Notes: generated by a model from the sequence alone, not told the origin. A stretch of 64,000 bases of DNA from Streptomyces acidiscabies (GCF_020010905.1 NZ_JAGJBY010000001.1:2996001-3060000); one strand, 5' to 3'; shown: positions 8,619-17,032, counted from the first letter of the stretch. A program made the numbers and translations.

Positions 8619-9107
8619 TCAGGCCAACGCCAGGGCGTACGAGAGGGCCGCCGCACCCGAGGCGACCGTCCTGACGTGGTTCCACATCGTCCACTCGCGC
8701 ACGTACGCGGGCCAGTACGCGATCCCCTCCGCCGACTCCGCGCCGAGCGCGAGCAGCCGCTCGTTACGCGGCACGTTCGCCGTCACCGTCACCCCGAACG
8801 CGCCCACCAGGTACAGCCCGCTGCCCAGCAGCAGCTCCACCCGCCCCTGCTCCGGCCACAGCACGAACGTCACCACCGCGACCACGGCGCACACCGCCGC
8901 GGCCCCGAGGAACAGCCACATGAACACCGAGGTCAGCGCCGCCCGGTTGATCGCGTTCATCGCGGCCACCCCCTGCGCCGCCGGCAACGCCCCGAGCCCC
9001 CGCATGACCAGCACCGAGAACGCCGCGAACACGCCCGCCATGACACCGGTCACCAGCACCCCGGCCACCGCCATCGCCACGTACGGCCCGTCCACCATGA
9101 ACGTCAA
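8619..9107 (-). CDS. DUF1772 membrane protein
   Basis: 162-residue protein with four predicted transmembrane segments (about residues 9-34, 58-82, 90-110 and 140-160). The pattern MAGVFAAFSVLVMRGL, then MNAINRAALTSVFM, matches DUF1772, a family related to anthrone oxygenases. A run of six G lies 5 nt before the ATG at 9107; an ATG three codons inside is equally possible. Monocistronic; role unknown. Confidence 0.75.
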   Translation of the reverse strand: MTFMVDGPYVAMAVAGVLVTGVMAGVFAAFSVLVMRGLGALPAAQGVAAMNAINRAALTSVFMWLFLGAAAVCAVVAVVTFVLWPEQGRVELLLGSGLYLVGAFGVTVTANVPRNERLLALGAESAEGIAYWPAYVREWTMWNHVRTVASGAAALSYALALA

Positions 9108-9338
9108 CCCCCCTGTCGCCGCCGAGATCCTGCCCCACCAGCCCCGTCACCACAAGTGATGCCCGGCCAACATCGACGACACACGGTGGCGGGCAGGGAC
9201 GGCGGCGGGGCGGGTGCTGGGGCGGGCGCCGGGGGCGGATCGGCGTGGGGCGTACGGCACGCGCGCGTACGGCACCGCGCAGGGTCGGATTCCGCGCGAG
9301 CCGCGACCGCGAACCACGCGCGCGCACGGCCTACGCCA

Positions 9339-9980
9339 TCACTCAGCCGCCCCCACCGGCACCCAAACCGCCCCCCGGCCCCCGCGCACAGTGGGCGCCA
9401 CCACCTCGTCCACCAAGGCCGCCGCGAGGTCCCCGTACGTCAACCCGGGTGCCCCCGCAGGCACTTGGTCCCCTCCGATGACGTACCGTCCCTCGGCCGG
9501 ACCCTCCGTCAGTTCGCCGCCCGGCGTCAGGACCGCCCAGTCCATTCCGCCCCCGGCTGTCCGCAGCCGCGTCAGTCCGGCGGTGTGCGCCCGTGCGAAC
9601 GGCAGGTGTTCCGGCGGGAACGCCGCCGGGTCCTCCATCACGGGCCGCCCGTCCGGCCCGAGCAGATCCGCGAAGAGGCCTACGGCGACCAGCCGGGACA
9701 CCCCCTCCGCCGCGAGCAGCGCGTCGACGGCCCGTGCGAAGAAGTCCGGCTCGAAGCTCGCCGCGGCGTGTACGACGCCCCACCGTCCCGCCCGCCCGGC
9801 CAGCACCCCCTGCGGAGCGGTGACGTCCCCGCGTACGACCGTCACCCCGCTCTCCCCGAGCCCGGGATGCCGCGCCGGATCCCGTACCGCCCCGACCACC
9901 GTGAGTCCCCGCCGCAGTGCCTCCGCGCACACCGCGCGTCCGGCCCGTCCACCGGCCCCGAAGACGACGATCCCGTCCAT
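9339..9980 (-). CDS. NAD(P)-dependent NmrA/SDR-like oxidoreductase
   Basis: 213-residue atypical short-chain dehydrogenase. It starts directly with the Rossmann motif VVFGAGGRAGRAV, followed by RDPARHP (NADP phosphate recognition) and VVRGDVT. There is no canonical Tyr-x3-Lys pair, as in NmrA-like and SDR-a5 proteins. ATG 9980 has GAGGAGG upstream; a longer frame to 10094 would add 38 residues with no family match. It is divergent from an HxlR regulator (101-nt gap), a very common pairing in which the regulator controls the reductase. Confidence 0.82.
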   Translation of the reverse strand: MDGIVVFGAGGRAGRAVCAEALRRGLTVVGAVRDPARHPGLGESGVTVVRGDVTAPQGVLAGRAGRWGVVHAAASFEPDFFARAVDALLAAEGVSRLVAVGLFADLLGPDGRPVMEDPAAFPPEHLPFARAHTAGLTRLRTAGGGMDWAVLTPGGELTEGPAEGRYVIGGDQVPAGAPGLTYGDLAAALVDEVVAPTVRGGRGAVWVPVGAAE

Positions 9981-10081
9981 GCCTCTCGGCCTCCTCACCG
10001 GCGGCGCGTCTCGCCGCCCGGCCCGGAGCATGGACCACGAAGTGCCGGTCACCGCAACGGTATCGGCGCTAACCTCGACGG

Positions 10082-10426
10082 ATGACCGACGCACTCCGCC
10101 CGGACATGTTCCATCCCGCCTGCCCCTCTGCCGACGTTCCGTTCAGGATCGGGGGAAAGTGGTCAGGAATGGTCATCCGTTGCCTTGAGGGCGGCCCCCG
10201 CCGCTTCACCGAACTCCGCGTGCCGATCCGGGCCACCCCCAAGGTCCTCAGCGAGACCCTGCGCGCGATGGAACGCGACGGATACGTCACGCGGACCGCG
10301 TACGACGAGAACCCGCCCCGCGTCGAGTACGCCCTCACGCCCCTCGGCCGCACCCTCCTGCCCTTCCTCGACGCGGCCCGGGCGTGGAGCGAGGCCCACC
10401 TCCCCGAAGCCGGCCGCCGCCCCTGA
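10082..10426 (+). CDS. HxlR-family winged-helix regulator
   Basis: 114-residue DNA-binding protein: CPSADVPFRIGGKWSGMVI is the HxlR entry helix, FTELRVPIRATPKVLSETLR the recognition helix, and RTAYDENPPRVEYALTPLG the wing. The usual conserved Cys before the domain is present (Cys14). HxlR regulators respond to aldehydes, quinones or oxidants, and most regulate the adjacent divergent oxidoreductase, here at 9980. The next gene begins 6 nt downstream. Confidence 0.88.
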   Translation: MTDALRPDMFHPACPSADVPFRIGGKWSGMVIRCLEGGPRRFTELRVPIRATPKVLSETLRAMERDGYVTRTAYDENPPRVEYALTPLGRTLLPFLDAARAWSEAHLPEAGRRP

Positions 10427-10432
10427 CGCATC

Positions 10433-11074
10433 ATGACCACTGTGCGACTAGAAGCGATCACTTGGGACCGGCTCTCCGACCTCCTGGCGGAGCGACTGTC
10501 CGATCTGAAACCGACAGACGGCGGCCCCTGGCCACGCATCGCCTTCGACGGCGCTCCGGCAGCCCGGCCCGGGGACCTCGCGGCGCGGGTCGCGGAGGGC
10601 CTGCGGGCGCGCGGTCGGCCCTCCCGCGTCGTCGACACCCACGGCTTCCTGCGCCCCGCGTCGCTCCGCTTCGAGTACGGCCACCACGACGTGGACGCCT
10701 ACTACGACGGCTGGTTCGACACCCGCGCGCTGTGGCGCGAGGTCTTCGGCCCCCTCGAACCCGGCGGCACCGGCCGTATCCTGCCCGACCTGTGGGACCC
10801 GGCGACCGACCGCGCGACCCGCAGCCCGTACGTCGAACTCCCGCCCGGCGGACTCCTGTTGCTCCACGGCCCGCTCCTGCTGCGGCACTGGTTCCCCTTC
10901 GACCTCAGCGTCCACGTCCACCTCTCCCAGGGCTCCCTGCGCCGCCGTACCCCGCAGGACGAGCAGTGGACGCTGCCCGCCTTCGAGCGGTACGAGCAAG
11001 AGACCGACCCGGCGGCGAGCGCGGACGTTCTGGTGCGGGCCGATGACCCTCGGCACCCCGCGTGGAACGGCTGA
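10433..11074 (+). CDS. Uridine-kinase-like protein lacking a P-loop
   Basis: 213-residue protein of the uridine kinase / phosphoribulokinase-like P-loop fold. The fold pattern is kept: a first beta-strand RIAFDG, VVDTHGFLRP after the second strand, and YYDGWFDTRALWREV, where uridine kinases have the substrate Asp-Phe region. Where Walker A (GxxxxGKT) should follow, the sequence is DGAPAARPGDLA, with neither the Gly-Lys nor the Thr. Nucleotide phosphorylation therefore looks unlikely, unless an unusual binding mode exists. It starts 6 nt after the HxlR gene and may share its transcript. Confidence 0.65.
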   Translation: MTTVRLEAITWDRLSDLLAERLSDLKPTDGGPWPRIAFDGAPAARPGDLAARVAEGLRARGRPSRVVDTHGFLRPASLRFEYGHHDVDAYYDGWFDTRALWREVFGPLEPGGTGRILPDLWDPATDRATRSPYVELPPGGLLLLHGPLLLRHWFPFDLSVHVHLSQGSLRRRTPQDEQWTLPAFERYEQETDPAASADVLVRADDPRHPAWNG

Positions 11075-11143
11075 GAGCGAACAAGCGAGGGAGAGTTGAC
11101 CGAAGTGCTATTGAATGCGCGTGCATCTAACTAGGGTGTCGGT

Positions 11144-11539
11144 ATGGCGATCTTCTTCGACGACACCGTCCGCGCCCTCCTCGACGGCAAGAACTTCGCG
11201 TCCGTCGCGACCCTCGGCCCCGACGGCGCCCCGCACAACTCGGTGGTCTGGATGAAACGCGAGGACGACACCGTCCTGCTGACCTCCCTGGACAACCGGC
11301 AGAAGGTGCGCAACCTGCGCCGCGACCCCCGCATCAGCCTCACGGTCTTCGACCTCGCGAACCCCTACGCCTCGGTCGAGATCCGGGGCCGCGCCGAGAT
11401 CCTCCCGGACCCCGAGAAGCGGCTCCCGCACGACCTCGCGCACAGGTACCTGGGCATCGACCCGCCCGGCGAGAAGGACGACGAGGTCAGGGTGATCATC
11501 CGAGTCGTTCCGGAGAAGGTCGTGGGGTTCTCGGCCTGA
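11144..11539 (+). CDS. PPOX-class F420-dependent oxidoreductase
   Basis: 131-residue split-barrel flavin/F420-binding protein. Typical features are FASVATLGPDGAPHNSVVWM at the N-terminus, KVRNLRRDPRISLTVFD in the middle and SVEIRGRAEIL after it. Members reduce diverse substrates with F420H2 in actinobacteria; the exact substrate cannot be read from sequence. ATG 11144 follows a likely -10 (TAGGGT, 11132-11137), making the leader very short. A hairpin follows the stop. Confidence 0.85.
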   Translation: MAIFFDDTVRALLDGKNFASVATLGPDGAPHNSVVWMKREDDTVLLTSLDNRQKVRNLRRDPRISLTVFDLANPYASVEIRGRAEILPDPEKRLPHDLAHRYLGIDPPGEKDDEVRVIIRVVPEKVVGFSA

Positions 11540-11555
11540 GGGGCACCCTGACGGG

Positions 11556-11585
11556 GGCGGGACGCCCGGCGTTGCCGGGCCCGCC
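11556..11585 (+). terminator. Hairpin after the PPOX gene
   Basis: GGCGGG-ACG-CCCGGC / GCCGGG-CCCGCC with a GTT loop: two 6-bp stems separated by a 3-nt bulge, 16 nt after the TGA. Confidence 0.5.
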
Positions 11586-11684
11586 TCGTGGACATGCGGT
11601 CCGCCCGATGCGCGGCAAGAATGTAGGGCGCCGGGACAGCGGCGCGTCCGCGCCGTGCCGGCCGTCCGGCCAGGGAGGCAGTCC

Positions 11685-12104
11685 ATGACCACCGCCGGAG
11701 ACATCATGCACCGGGGCGCCCAGTGGATCCCCATGCACGAGACCCTCGACCGCGCCGCCCAGCTGATGCGCGACCTCGACGTCGGGGCGCTGCCCATCAG
11801 CGACGAGGACGACCGGCTCTGCGGCATCCTCACGGACCGCGACATCGTCGTCGGCTGCGTCGCCATGGGGCACGACCCGGCCAAGGTGACCGCCGGTCAG
11901 ATGGCCCAGGGCACGCCCCGCTGGATCGACGCCGGAGCCGACGTCGACGAGGTGCTGCGGGAGATGCAGGGGCACCGCATCCGCCGGCTCCCCGTGATCG
12001 AGAACAAACGCCTCGTCGGCATGATCAGCGAGGCCGACCTCGCACAACACCTCACGGAGAGCCAGATCGCGTCGTGGGCGGAGAGTGTGTACGCCCGCGG
12101 CTGA
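11685..12104 (+). CDS. CBS-domain pair protein
   Basis: 139-residue protein made of two CBS motifs (about residues 5-60 and 75-130): MHETLDRAAQLMRDLDVGAL...GILTDRDIV and GADVDEVLREMQGHRIRRLPVI...GMISEADLA. Such Bateman modules bind adenine nucleotides and regulate partner proteins; none is fused here. ATG 11685 has GGGAGG 7 nt upstream; the in-frame start at 11655 lacks one. It converges on corA, which ends 55 nt away. Confidence 0.85.
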   Translation: MTTAGDIMHRGAQWIPMHETLDRAAQLMRDLDVGALPISDEDDRLCGILTDRDIVVGCVAMGHDPAKVTAGQMAQGTPRWIDAGADVDEVLREMQGHRIRRLPVIENKRLVGMISEADLAQHLTESQIASWAESVYARG

Positions 12105-12159
12105 CCGGGCCCGCACGTGACCGCACCGCCCCCGCTTCCGGCGTACCGGCCTGCCTCCG

Positions 12160-13287
12160 TCAGAGCCAGCCGTTGCGCCGGAAGCCCCGGTACAGGGCCA
12201 GGCACGCCGTCGCTATCACCCCCAGCACCAGCGGATACCCGAACTTCCAGCGCAGCTCCGGCATGTGGTCGAAGTTCATGCCGTAGATCCCGCACACCAT
12301 CGTCGGCACCGCGATCACCGCCGCCCACGCGGTGATCTTCCGCATGTCCTCGTTCTGCGCGACCGTCACCTGCGCCAGGTGCGCCTGGAGGATCGAGTTC
12401 AGCAGTTCGTCGAAGGAGGCGATCTGCTCGGTGACACGCTGCAGATGGTCCGAGACGTCCCGGAAGTACGCCTGTATCTCCGGGTCGACCACCCGCACCG
12501 GACGGTCCGCGAGGTCCAGCAGCGGACGGCCCAGCGGCACCACCGCCCGCTTCAGCTCCAGCAGTTCACGCTTGAGCTGGTAGATCCGGCCCGGGTCGGC
12601 CCGCGCGCCGTCCTCCGCGAAGACGTCCGTCTCCACCTGGTCGATGTCGGCCTGCACCGCGTCCGTGACGTGCAGGTAGTCGTCCACCACATGGTCCGCG
12701 ATCGCGTGCAGCACCGCCGAGGGACCCTTGGCGAGCTGCGCGGTGTCCGCCTCCAGCTCCTCGCGCAGCGGGCCCAGCGAGCCGTGCCGCCCGTGCCGGA
12801 CCGTGATCACGAAGTCGGGGCCGACGAACACCATGATCTCGCCGGTGTTGACGACCTCGCTGGTCGCCGTCAACTGCTCGTGCTCCACGTAGCAGACCGT
12901 CTTGAAGACCGCGAACAGCGTCTCCCCGTACCGCTCCACCTTCGGGCGCTGGTGCGCCTCCACCGCGTCCTCGACCGCCAGCGGGTGCAGGTCGAAGAGC
13001 TCGGCGATGCCCGCGAACTCGGCGTTCGTCGGCTCGTGCAGCCCCAGCCAGACGAAGCCGTGGCCCTGCTTGCGGACCCGCTCCACCGTCTCCACCAGAT
13101 CGGCGCCGGAGGGCGCCCGGGCACCCTCCTTGTAGGTCACGCAGTTCACCACGGAGGAGCCCAGCGGCGAGCGCGCGTGATGGCTGAGATCGACCTTCGT
13201 GCGCCGCCGCGCCAGCCGTGCCACCCGGCGCAGGCCGCCGACCCCGCCCAGGCCGGTGACCTTCCGCAGATTCCCCGCCATGGTCAT
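12160..13287 (-). CDS. corA: CorA-family magnesium/cobalt transporter
   Basis: 375-residue inner-membrane divalent cation channel subunit (functional pentamer). The N-terminal ~310 residues are the cytoplasmic alpha/beta and long-helix domain. Two transmembrane helices close the protein, the first ending in the signature YGMNFDHMPEL and the second in a basic tail FRRNGWL. ATG 13287 has GAGGAG 6 nt upstream; the frame is open far upstream but without family similarity. A 222-nt gap separates it from the divergent methyltransferase and holds a DnaA-box-like repeat. Confidence 0.92.
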   Translation of the reverse strand: MTMAGNLRKVTGLGGVGGLRRVARLARRRTKVDLSHHARSPLGSSVVNCVTYKEGARAPSGADLVETVERVRKQGHGFVWLGLHEPTNAEFAGIAELFDLHPLAVEDAVEAHQRPKVERYGETLFAVFKTVCYVEHEQLTATSEVVNTGEIMVFVGPDFVITVRHGRHGSLGPLREELEADTAQLAKGPSAVLHAIADHVVDDYLHVTDAVQADIDQVETDVFAEDGARADPGRIYQLKRELLELKRAVVPLGRPLLDLADRPVRVVDPEIQAYFRDVSDHLQRVTEQIASFDELLNSILQAHLAQVTVAQNEDMRKITAWAAVIAVPTMVCGIYGMNFDHMPELRWKFGYPLVLGVIATACLALYRGFRRNGWL

Positions 13288-13374
13288 GTGGATCTCCTCG
13301 CCGGCTCCCCGTACGCCGCGTTTCCCGCGCTTGGCTGGCCAGTGTGCCAGGTCGGGGCAAGGGTCGGGTAAGCC

Positions 13375-13416
13375 TGTGGAAAACTCTGATTCCGCTCTGT
13401 ACTCCCCTGTGGACAA
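13375..13416. repeat. Two DnaA-box-like sequences in a 33-bp direct repeat
   Basis: TGTGGAAAA (13375-13383) and TGTGGACAA (13408-13416) lie exactly 33 bp apart in the same orientation, inside a longer repeat CCTGTGGAMAACTCTG. The second is the complement of TTGTCCACA, the Streptomyces DnaA box. They sit between divergent corA and a methyltransferase gene. Confidence 0.5.
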
Positions 13417-13509
13417 CTCTGTTCCCCTGGTACGGGAAGCCATGCGGGGAGCGGATTTCCGGCCGCGTCGCCCGCATCCGGGAACCGGGGTAAATGGGAT
13501 GATCCGATC

Positions 13510-14304
13510 ATGACGCGAACCGACGGGTATCTCCTCGACAACCGGCGGGCCGAGGCGGGAGAGCGCTTCGACGCCTTCGCCACGCTCTTCGACCCCACCA
13601 CCTTCCGCCACCTCGACGCGCTCGGCATCGGCCCCGGCTGGCGCTGCTGGGAGGTCGGCGCGGGCGGCACCTCCGTCGCCTCCTGGATCGCCAAGAAGGT
13701 CGGGCCCACCGGCCGGGTCCTCGCCACCGACATCGACACCACCCACCTCGCGCGCGCCGCGCGCCCGCCCATCGAGGTCCGCGTCCACGACGTCGGCGCC
13801 GAGGAGCCGCCGGGGGAGGGGTTCGACCTCGTCCACGCCAGGCTCGTACTCGTCCATGTCCCGGACCGCGAACGGGCGTTGCACTCCATGATCAAGGCTC
13901 TCCGCCCCGGCGGACGCCTGCTCGTCGAGGACGCCGACCCGGCTCTCCAGCCCCTCCTCTGCCCCGACGAACACGGCCCCGCCCAGCAGTTGGCCAACCG
14001 TCTGCGCCACGCCTTCCGCACGCTCCTCGCCGAACGCGGCGCCGACCTCTCCTACGGCCGCCGCCTGCCCCGCCTCCTCCGCGACGCCGGCCTCCACCGC
14101 GTAGAGGCCGACGCGTACTTCCCCCTCGCCTCCCCCGCCTGCGCCGCCCTCGAATCCGCAACGATCCGCCACCTCCGCACCGACCTCATCACCGCGGGCC
14201 TCGCGACGGACGAGGACATCGACCACCACCTCGCGAACGTGGCGACGGGGGAGATGGACCTGGCGACGGCACCGATGATCTCGGCGTGGGGGAGGAAGGG
14301 GTAG
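13510..14304 (+). CDS. Class I SAM-dependent methyltransferase
   Basis: 264-residue cytoplasmic enzyme. Motif I is WEVGAGGTSVASWIA (residues ~45-60), motif II the acidic end ATDIDTTHL, then FDLVHARLVLVHVPD and LRPGGRLLVEDAD. The C-terminal ~100 residues form a helical cap typical of UbiE/methyltransferase-11-like enzymes. The substrate cannot be predicted. It stands alone, divergent from corA; downstream is the gene-free stretch 14305-15128. Confidence 0.85.
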   Translation: MTRTDGYLLDNRRAEAGERFDAFATLFDPTTFRHLDALGIGPGWRCWEVGAGGTSVASWIAKKVGPTGRVLATDIDTTHLARAARPPIEVRVHDVGAEEPPGEGFDLVHARLVLVHVPDRERALHSMIKALRPGGRLLVEDADPALQPLLCPDEHGPAQQLANRLRHAFRTLLAERGADLSYGRRLPRLLRDAGLHRVEADAYFPLASPACAALESATIRHLRTDLITAGLATDEDIDHHLANVATGEMDLATAPMISAWGRKG

Positions 14305-14765
14305 GGCGGGCGCGGGGATGTCTTCGGGGAGGGCGTGGCCAGGTGGGGATCGGGAGGTACGCGGTGTGGTGGGGCGGGGCCGTCGGGGAGGCGCGTGGTA
14401 CAGCGGGCCGGGGAGGCGCGCGGTGCGGCGGGAGCGCGGGGCGGGAACGGCGGAGAGGTGGGTGCGGTGGGGCGGCGGGCCGGTGCGGCGTCGCCCGTCG
14501 CGTCCGGGCGTACAGCCGCGTACGGATACGGCCCGGCGCCTCGCCCGGCGTCGCCGGGCCGCCAGGGCTTGCGCCGCCGGACAGGCAACGCGCCTTGCCG
14601 GACGGGAGCGGACCGGGGGTGCCGCGAGGAGCTGTCGGCCATGCCGGAAGGGCTGCTGAGCAGAGTGCCGTGGGGTGCTGCTCGACCTGTCGGACGGGGG
14701 CGTGGCGACAGGTCGGCGTGCGGGTGGGGCCGGGCTCGGGGGAGTGAGCGTCTGGCGGATGCGTT

Positions 14766-14900
14766 CTGGTCGGCACGCGCGCGAGGGCAGTGCGGGAAGG
14801 CCGAGGAGGCCCAAGCCGCCGTCCGCTGGTCGGCACGCATACAGGGGGTGGTGCGCCGAGCGAGGTCGCTGTGGGGGCGCTGACCCCTGATCGGCACGCG
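14766..14900. repeat. ~60-bp periodic repeat of a TCGGCACGC motif
   Basis: CTGGTCGGCACGC at 14766 and 14826 and CTGATCGGCACGC at 14887 recur at 60 and 61 bp. A weaker relative, AGGTCGGCGTGC, lies at 14710. The sequences between copies are diverged. The phase is nearly constant, as in an old tandem duplication. Confidence 0.5.
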
Positions 14901-14930
14901 CGCGGGGGCCGTGGGGGAGCGAGGCTGTAC

Positions 14931-14982
14931 TGCCGCCTGCCGCCTGCCGCCTGCCGCCTGCCGCCTGCCGCCTGCCGCCTGC
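14931..14982. repeat. TGCCGCC tandem repeat, seven copies
   Basis: Seven perfect copies of the 7-mer TGCCGCC run from 14931 to 14979, followed by a partial TGC. The 7-bp unit is out of phase with codons, which argues that the tract is non-coding. Copy number is likely to vary between strains. Confidence 0.9.
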
Positions 14983-15128
14983 GCGGCGCGTGCGCGTGTG
15001 TCCGACGGCACCCGCGGTCTACGCTCCGGGCTCTCACCGTTCTCCTCCAACGGCCCCCGGTCCACCGCGCCCCCGCCACCCCTCCGCCCGGCGAACACCG
15101 GGAAGCTCCCAGCTCGTCGTACCGCCCC

Positions 15129-16034
15129 TCACCGCCCCGGCGGCCGAGCGCCCACCACCTCCACCGCGCGTGCGCCTGCGCGGCACCCCTCCGCTGCTGC
15201 GGCCTCCAGGGAGGCACCCGTCGTCAGGGCCGCGAGGAAAGCGCCGGTGAACGCGTCGCCCGCGCCGGTGGTGTCGTGGGGCTGTGCGGGCACCGCGGGC
15301 ACGCGCGCGAGGAGGGAACCGGCGTGGGCCACCAGGGCGCCGTACGGGCCGTCCTTGGCGATCACCAGGGGGATACGGCGGCTGAGTTCGACCGCCGCGT
15401 CGGCCGTGTCCCGCAGGCCGGTCAGGAGGCACGCCTCGTCGCGGCTGGGGAGCAGTACGTCGATGCCGTCGACGAGTTCCAGGAACCGTTCGGCGCCCAG
15501 CTCCTTGAGGAAACCGGCCGACGCGGGATCGAGGCTCACCGGCACTCCCCGCGCGCGGGCGCCCGCGAGGACGACGCGGACCAGTGCGCGTCCGTCGGCG
15601 GAGAACAGCAGGTACCCCGAGAGGTGCACCCGTACGACGCCGTCGAGCAGCTCCTCCGACCAGTCACCGGGCGCCAGCCGCAACGCCGCGCCGCTGTCCG
15701 TGAGGAACGTCCGCTCGGCCGCCGCACCGGAGTCGACCAGACAGATGACCGTCCCGGTCGGGGCCTCCGGATCGACGACCAGGTACGGCCGTACCCCGCA
15801 CCCCACCAGCTCCTGTTCGTGCCACCCCGCCTCGGCCACCCCGACCCGCCCCAGCAGCCGCACATCCCCGCACCCCCAATGGGCCGCCCAGCACGCCACA
15901 TTGGCCCCCGCCCCACCCGGCAGCCGCCGCACAACAGCCGCGGTGTCGGTCCCCACGTCCAAGGGCCCCCGATACCGCGCAACCACATCGGTGACGACGT
16001 CCCCGACAACCAACAACCCACCGAAACCGCTCAC
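15129..16034 (-). CDS. PfkB-family kinase, probable pseudouridine kinase
   Basis: 301-residue ribokinase-fold enzyme expected to phosphorylate pseudouridine to its 5'-phosphate. Seen: LLVVGDVVTDVV at the N-terminus, the substrate loop RRLPGGAGANVA, and the PfkB C-terminal signature DTTGAGDAFTGAF with catalytic Asp. The assignment rests on the neighbour: psuG, encoding the pseudouridine-5'-phosphate glycosidase, lies 89 nt upstream on the same strand. The GTG at 16034 gives VSGFGGLLVVGD but has only a weak ribosome-binding site; upstream in-frame GTGs near 16075 are alternatives. A general nucleoside or sugar kinase is possible. Confidence 0.8.
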   Translation of the reverse strand: MSGFGGLLVVGDVVTDVVARYRGPLDVGTDTAAVVRRLPGGAGANVACWAAHWGCGDVRLLGRVGVAEAGWHEQELVGCGVRPYLVVDPEAPTGTVICLVDSGAAAERTFLTDSGAALRLAPGDWSEELLDGVVRVHLSGYLLFSADGRALVRVVLAGARARGVPVSLDPASAGFLKELGAERFLELVDGIDVLLPSRDEACLLTGLRDTADAAVELSRRIPLVIAKDGPYGALVAHAGSLLARVPAVPAQPHDTTGAGDAFTGAFLAALTTGASLEAAAAEGCRAGARAVEVVGARPPGR

Positions 16035-16123
16035 CGAGTCACCCGAGCAGACCTCGCCGAGCCTTCCTCGCCCCACCACGCCCGCCGCCCCGCTCCCAGA
16101 AGCCCCCCTCTCGCCCCGCCCCC

Positions 16124-17032
16124 TCAATCCCCCACCCAAGCCGCCGCGATGCGCCCGGCGAGCCGCACATTGCCGCGTACGGCCGCCAGATTGGCCTCCA
16201 GGGACGCCCCGTCGGTGTGGCGGACGAGGTAGGAGAGGAGGAAGGGGGTGACGGCCTGGCCGGTGATGTTCTCGGCCTCGCACGCCTGGAGCGCGTCGGC
16301 GAGTACGCGCGCGTGGAGGCCCGGTTCCAGCTGCTGTTCCTCGGGGACGGGGTTGGCGACGATGAGGGCGGACTCCGGCCCGGCGAGAAGGTCCTGCGCC
16401 CGCATCACCTCGGCGACCTCACCGGGCGTACGGAGCGTCCACTCCACAGGGTGGCCGGAGTCGGACAGGTAGAAGCCGGGGAAGCGGTCCGTGCCGTACC
16501 CGGCGACGGCCACGCCGAGCGTCTCCAGGCGCTGAAGCGTCGCGGGGACGTCGAGGATGGACTTGACGCCCGCGCACACGACAGTGATCCGCGTGCGCGC
16601 GAGGAGCCCGAGGTCGGCGGACTCGTCCTGAGTGAGGGTCCACTCCCGGTGCACCCCGCCGAGCCCACCGGTCGCGAACACCCGCACACCGGCCAGCGCG
16701 GCGAGCTGCGCGGTCGCGGAGACGGTCGTCGCCCCGCTCGCCCCGGAGGCCACCGCGAGCGGCAGGTCACGATGGCCCAGCTTGCGGATGCCGTCACTGT
16801 CGGCGATCCGCTCCAACTGCTTCTCGTCGAGCCCCACGCGCGGCTGCCCGTCCAGCACGGCGACGGTCGCCGGTACGGCACCCTCCGCGCGGACGACGGC
16901 CTCCAGCTCGCGCGCCACCTGAAGGTTGCGCGGCCGGGGCAGCCCGTGCGCGATGATCGTCGACTCCAGTGCCACGACGGGCCTGCGCGCGGCGAGCGCC
17001 TCCCGTACCTCTTCCGACACCATCAGCACCAT
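16124..17032 (-). CDS. psuG: Pseudouridine-5'-phosphate glycosidase
   Basis: 302-residue enzyme that breaks the C-glycosidic bond of pseudouridine 5'-phosphate to uracil and ribose 5-phosphate. Family motifs: VVALESTIIAHGLPRP near the N-terminus (catalytic Glu and His), VGLDEKQLERIA, KLGHRDLPLAVASGASGATT with the catalytic Lys-Asp region, FATGGLGGVHRE, VCAGVKSILDVPATLQRLETLGV and the Asn in LIVANPVPEEQQL. Length matches the family. ATG 17032 has AGGAGG 7 nt upstream. With the kinase downstream it forms a pseudouridine salvage pair. Confidence 0.95.
   Translation of the reverse strand: MVLMVSEEVREALAARRPVVALESTIIAHGLPRPRNLQVARELEAVVRAEGAVPATVAVLDGQPRVGLDEKQLERIADSDGIRKLGHRDLPLAVASGASGATTVSATAQLAALAGVRVFATGGLGGVHREWTLTQDESADLGLLARTRITVVCAGVKSILDVPATLQRLETLGVAVAGYGTDRFPGFYLSDSGHPVEWTLRTPGEVAEVMRAQDLLAGPESALIVANPVPEEQQLEPGLHARVLADALQACEAENITGQAVTPFLLSYLVRHTDGASLEANLAAVRGNVRLAGRIAAAWVGD

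Larger units (their letters stand above)
14305..15128. other. Gene-free, G-rich, repeat-containing stretch (824 nt)
   Basis: No convincing gene is present. Open frames exist on both strands but are Arg/Pro-rich, show no motif and overlap the flanking genes. The plus strand is very rich in runs of three to five G (14305-14470). A TCGGCACGC motif recurs at about 60-bp spacing (14766-14900), and a perfect 7-bp tandem repeat covers 14931-14979. A GCCCGGCG-TCG-CCGGGC hairpin lies near 14550. Confidence 0.6.

Noticed and set aside
12160..14814. 884-codon minus-strand open frame
   Set aside because: Only the part from the ATG at 13287 is CorA. The upstream extension runs antisense through a methyltransferase gene and is Arg/Pro-rich with no motif.
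14931..14982. Short repeats that could suggest a CRISPR
   Set aside because: The units are directly abutting 7-mers without spacers, and no cas gene is present.
14189..15217. Minus-strand frames of 342 and 348 codons in the gene-free stretch
   Set aside because: Pro/Arg-rich, no recognisable motif or ribosome site, and they run into flanking genes; the 7-bp repeat is not in phase with codons.
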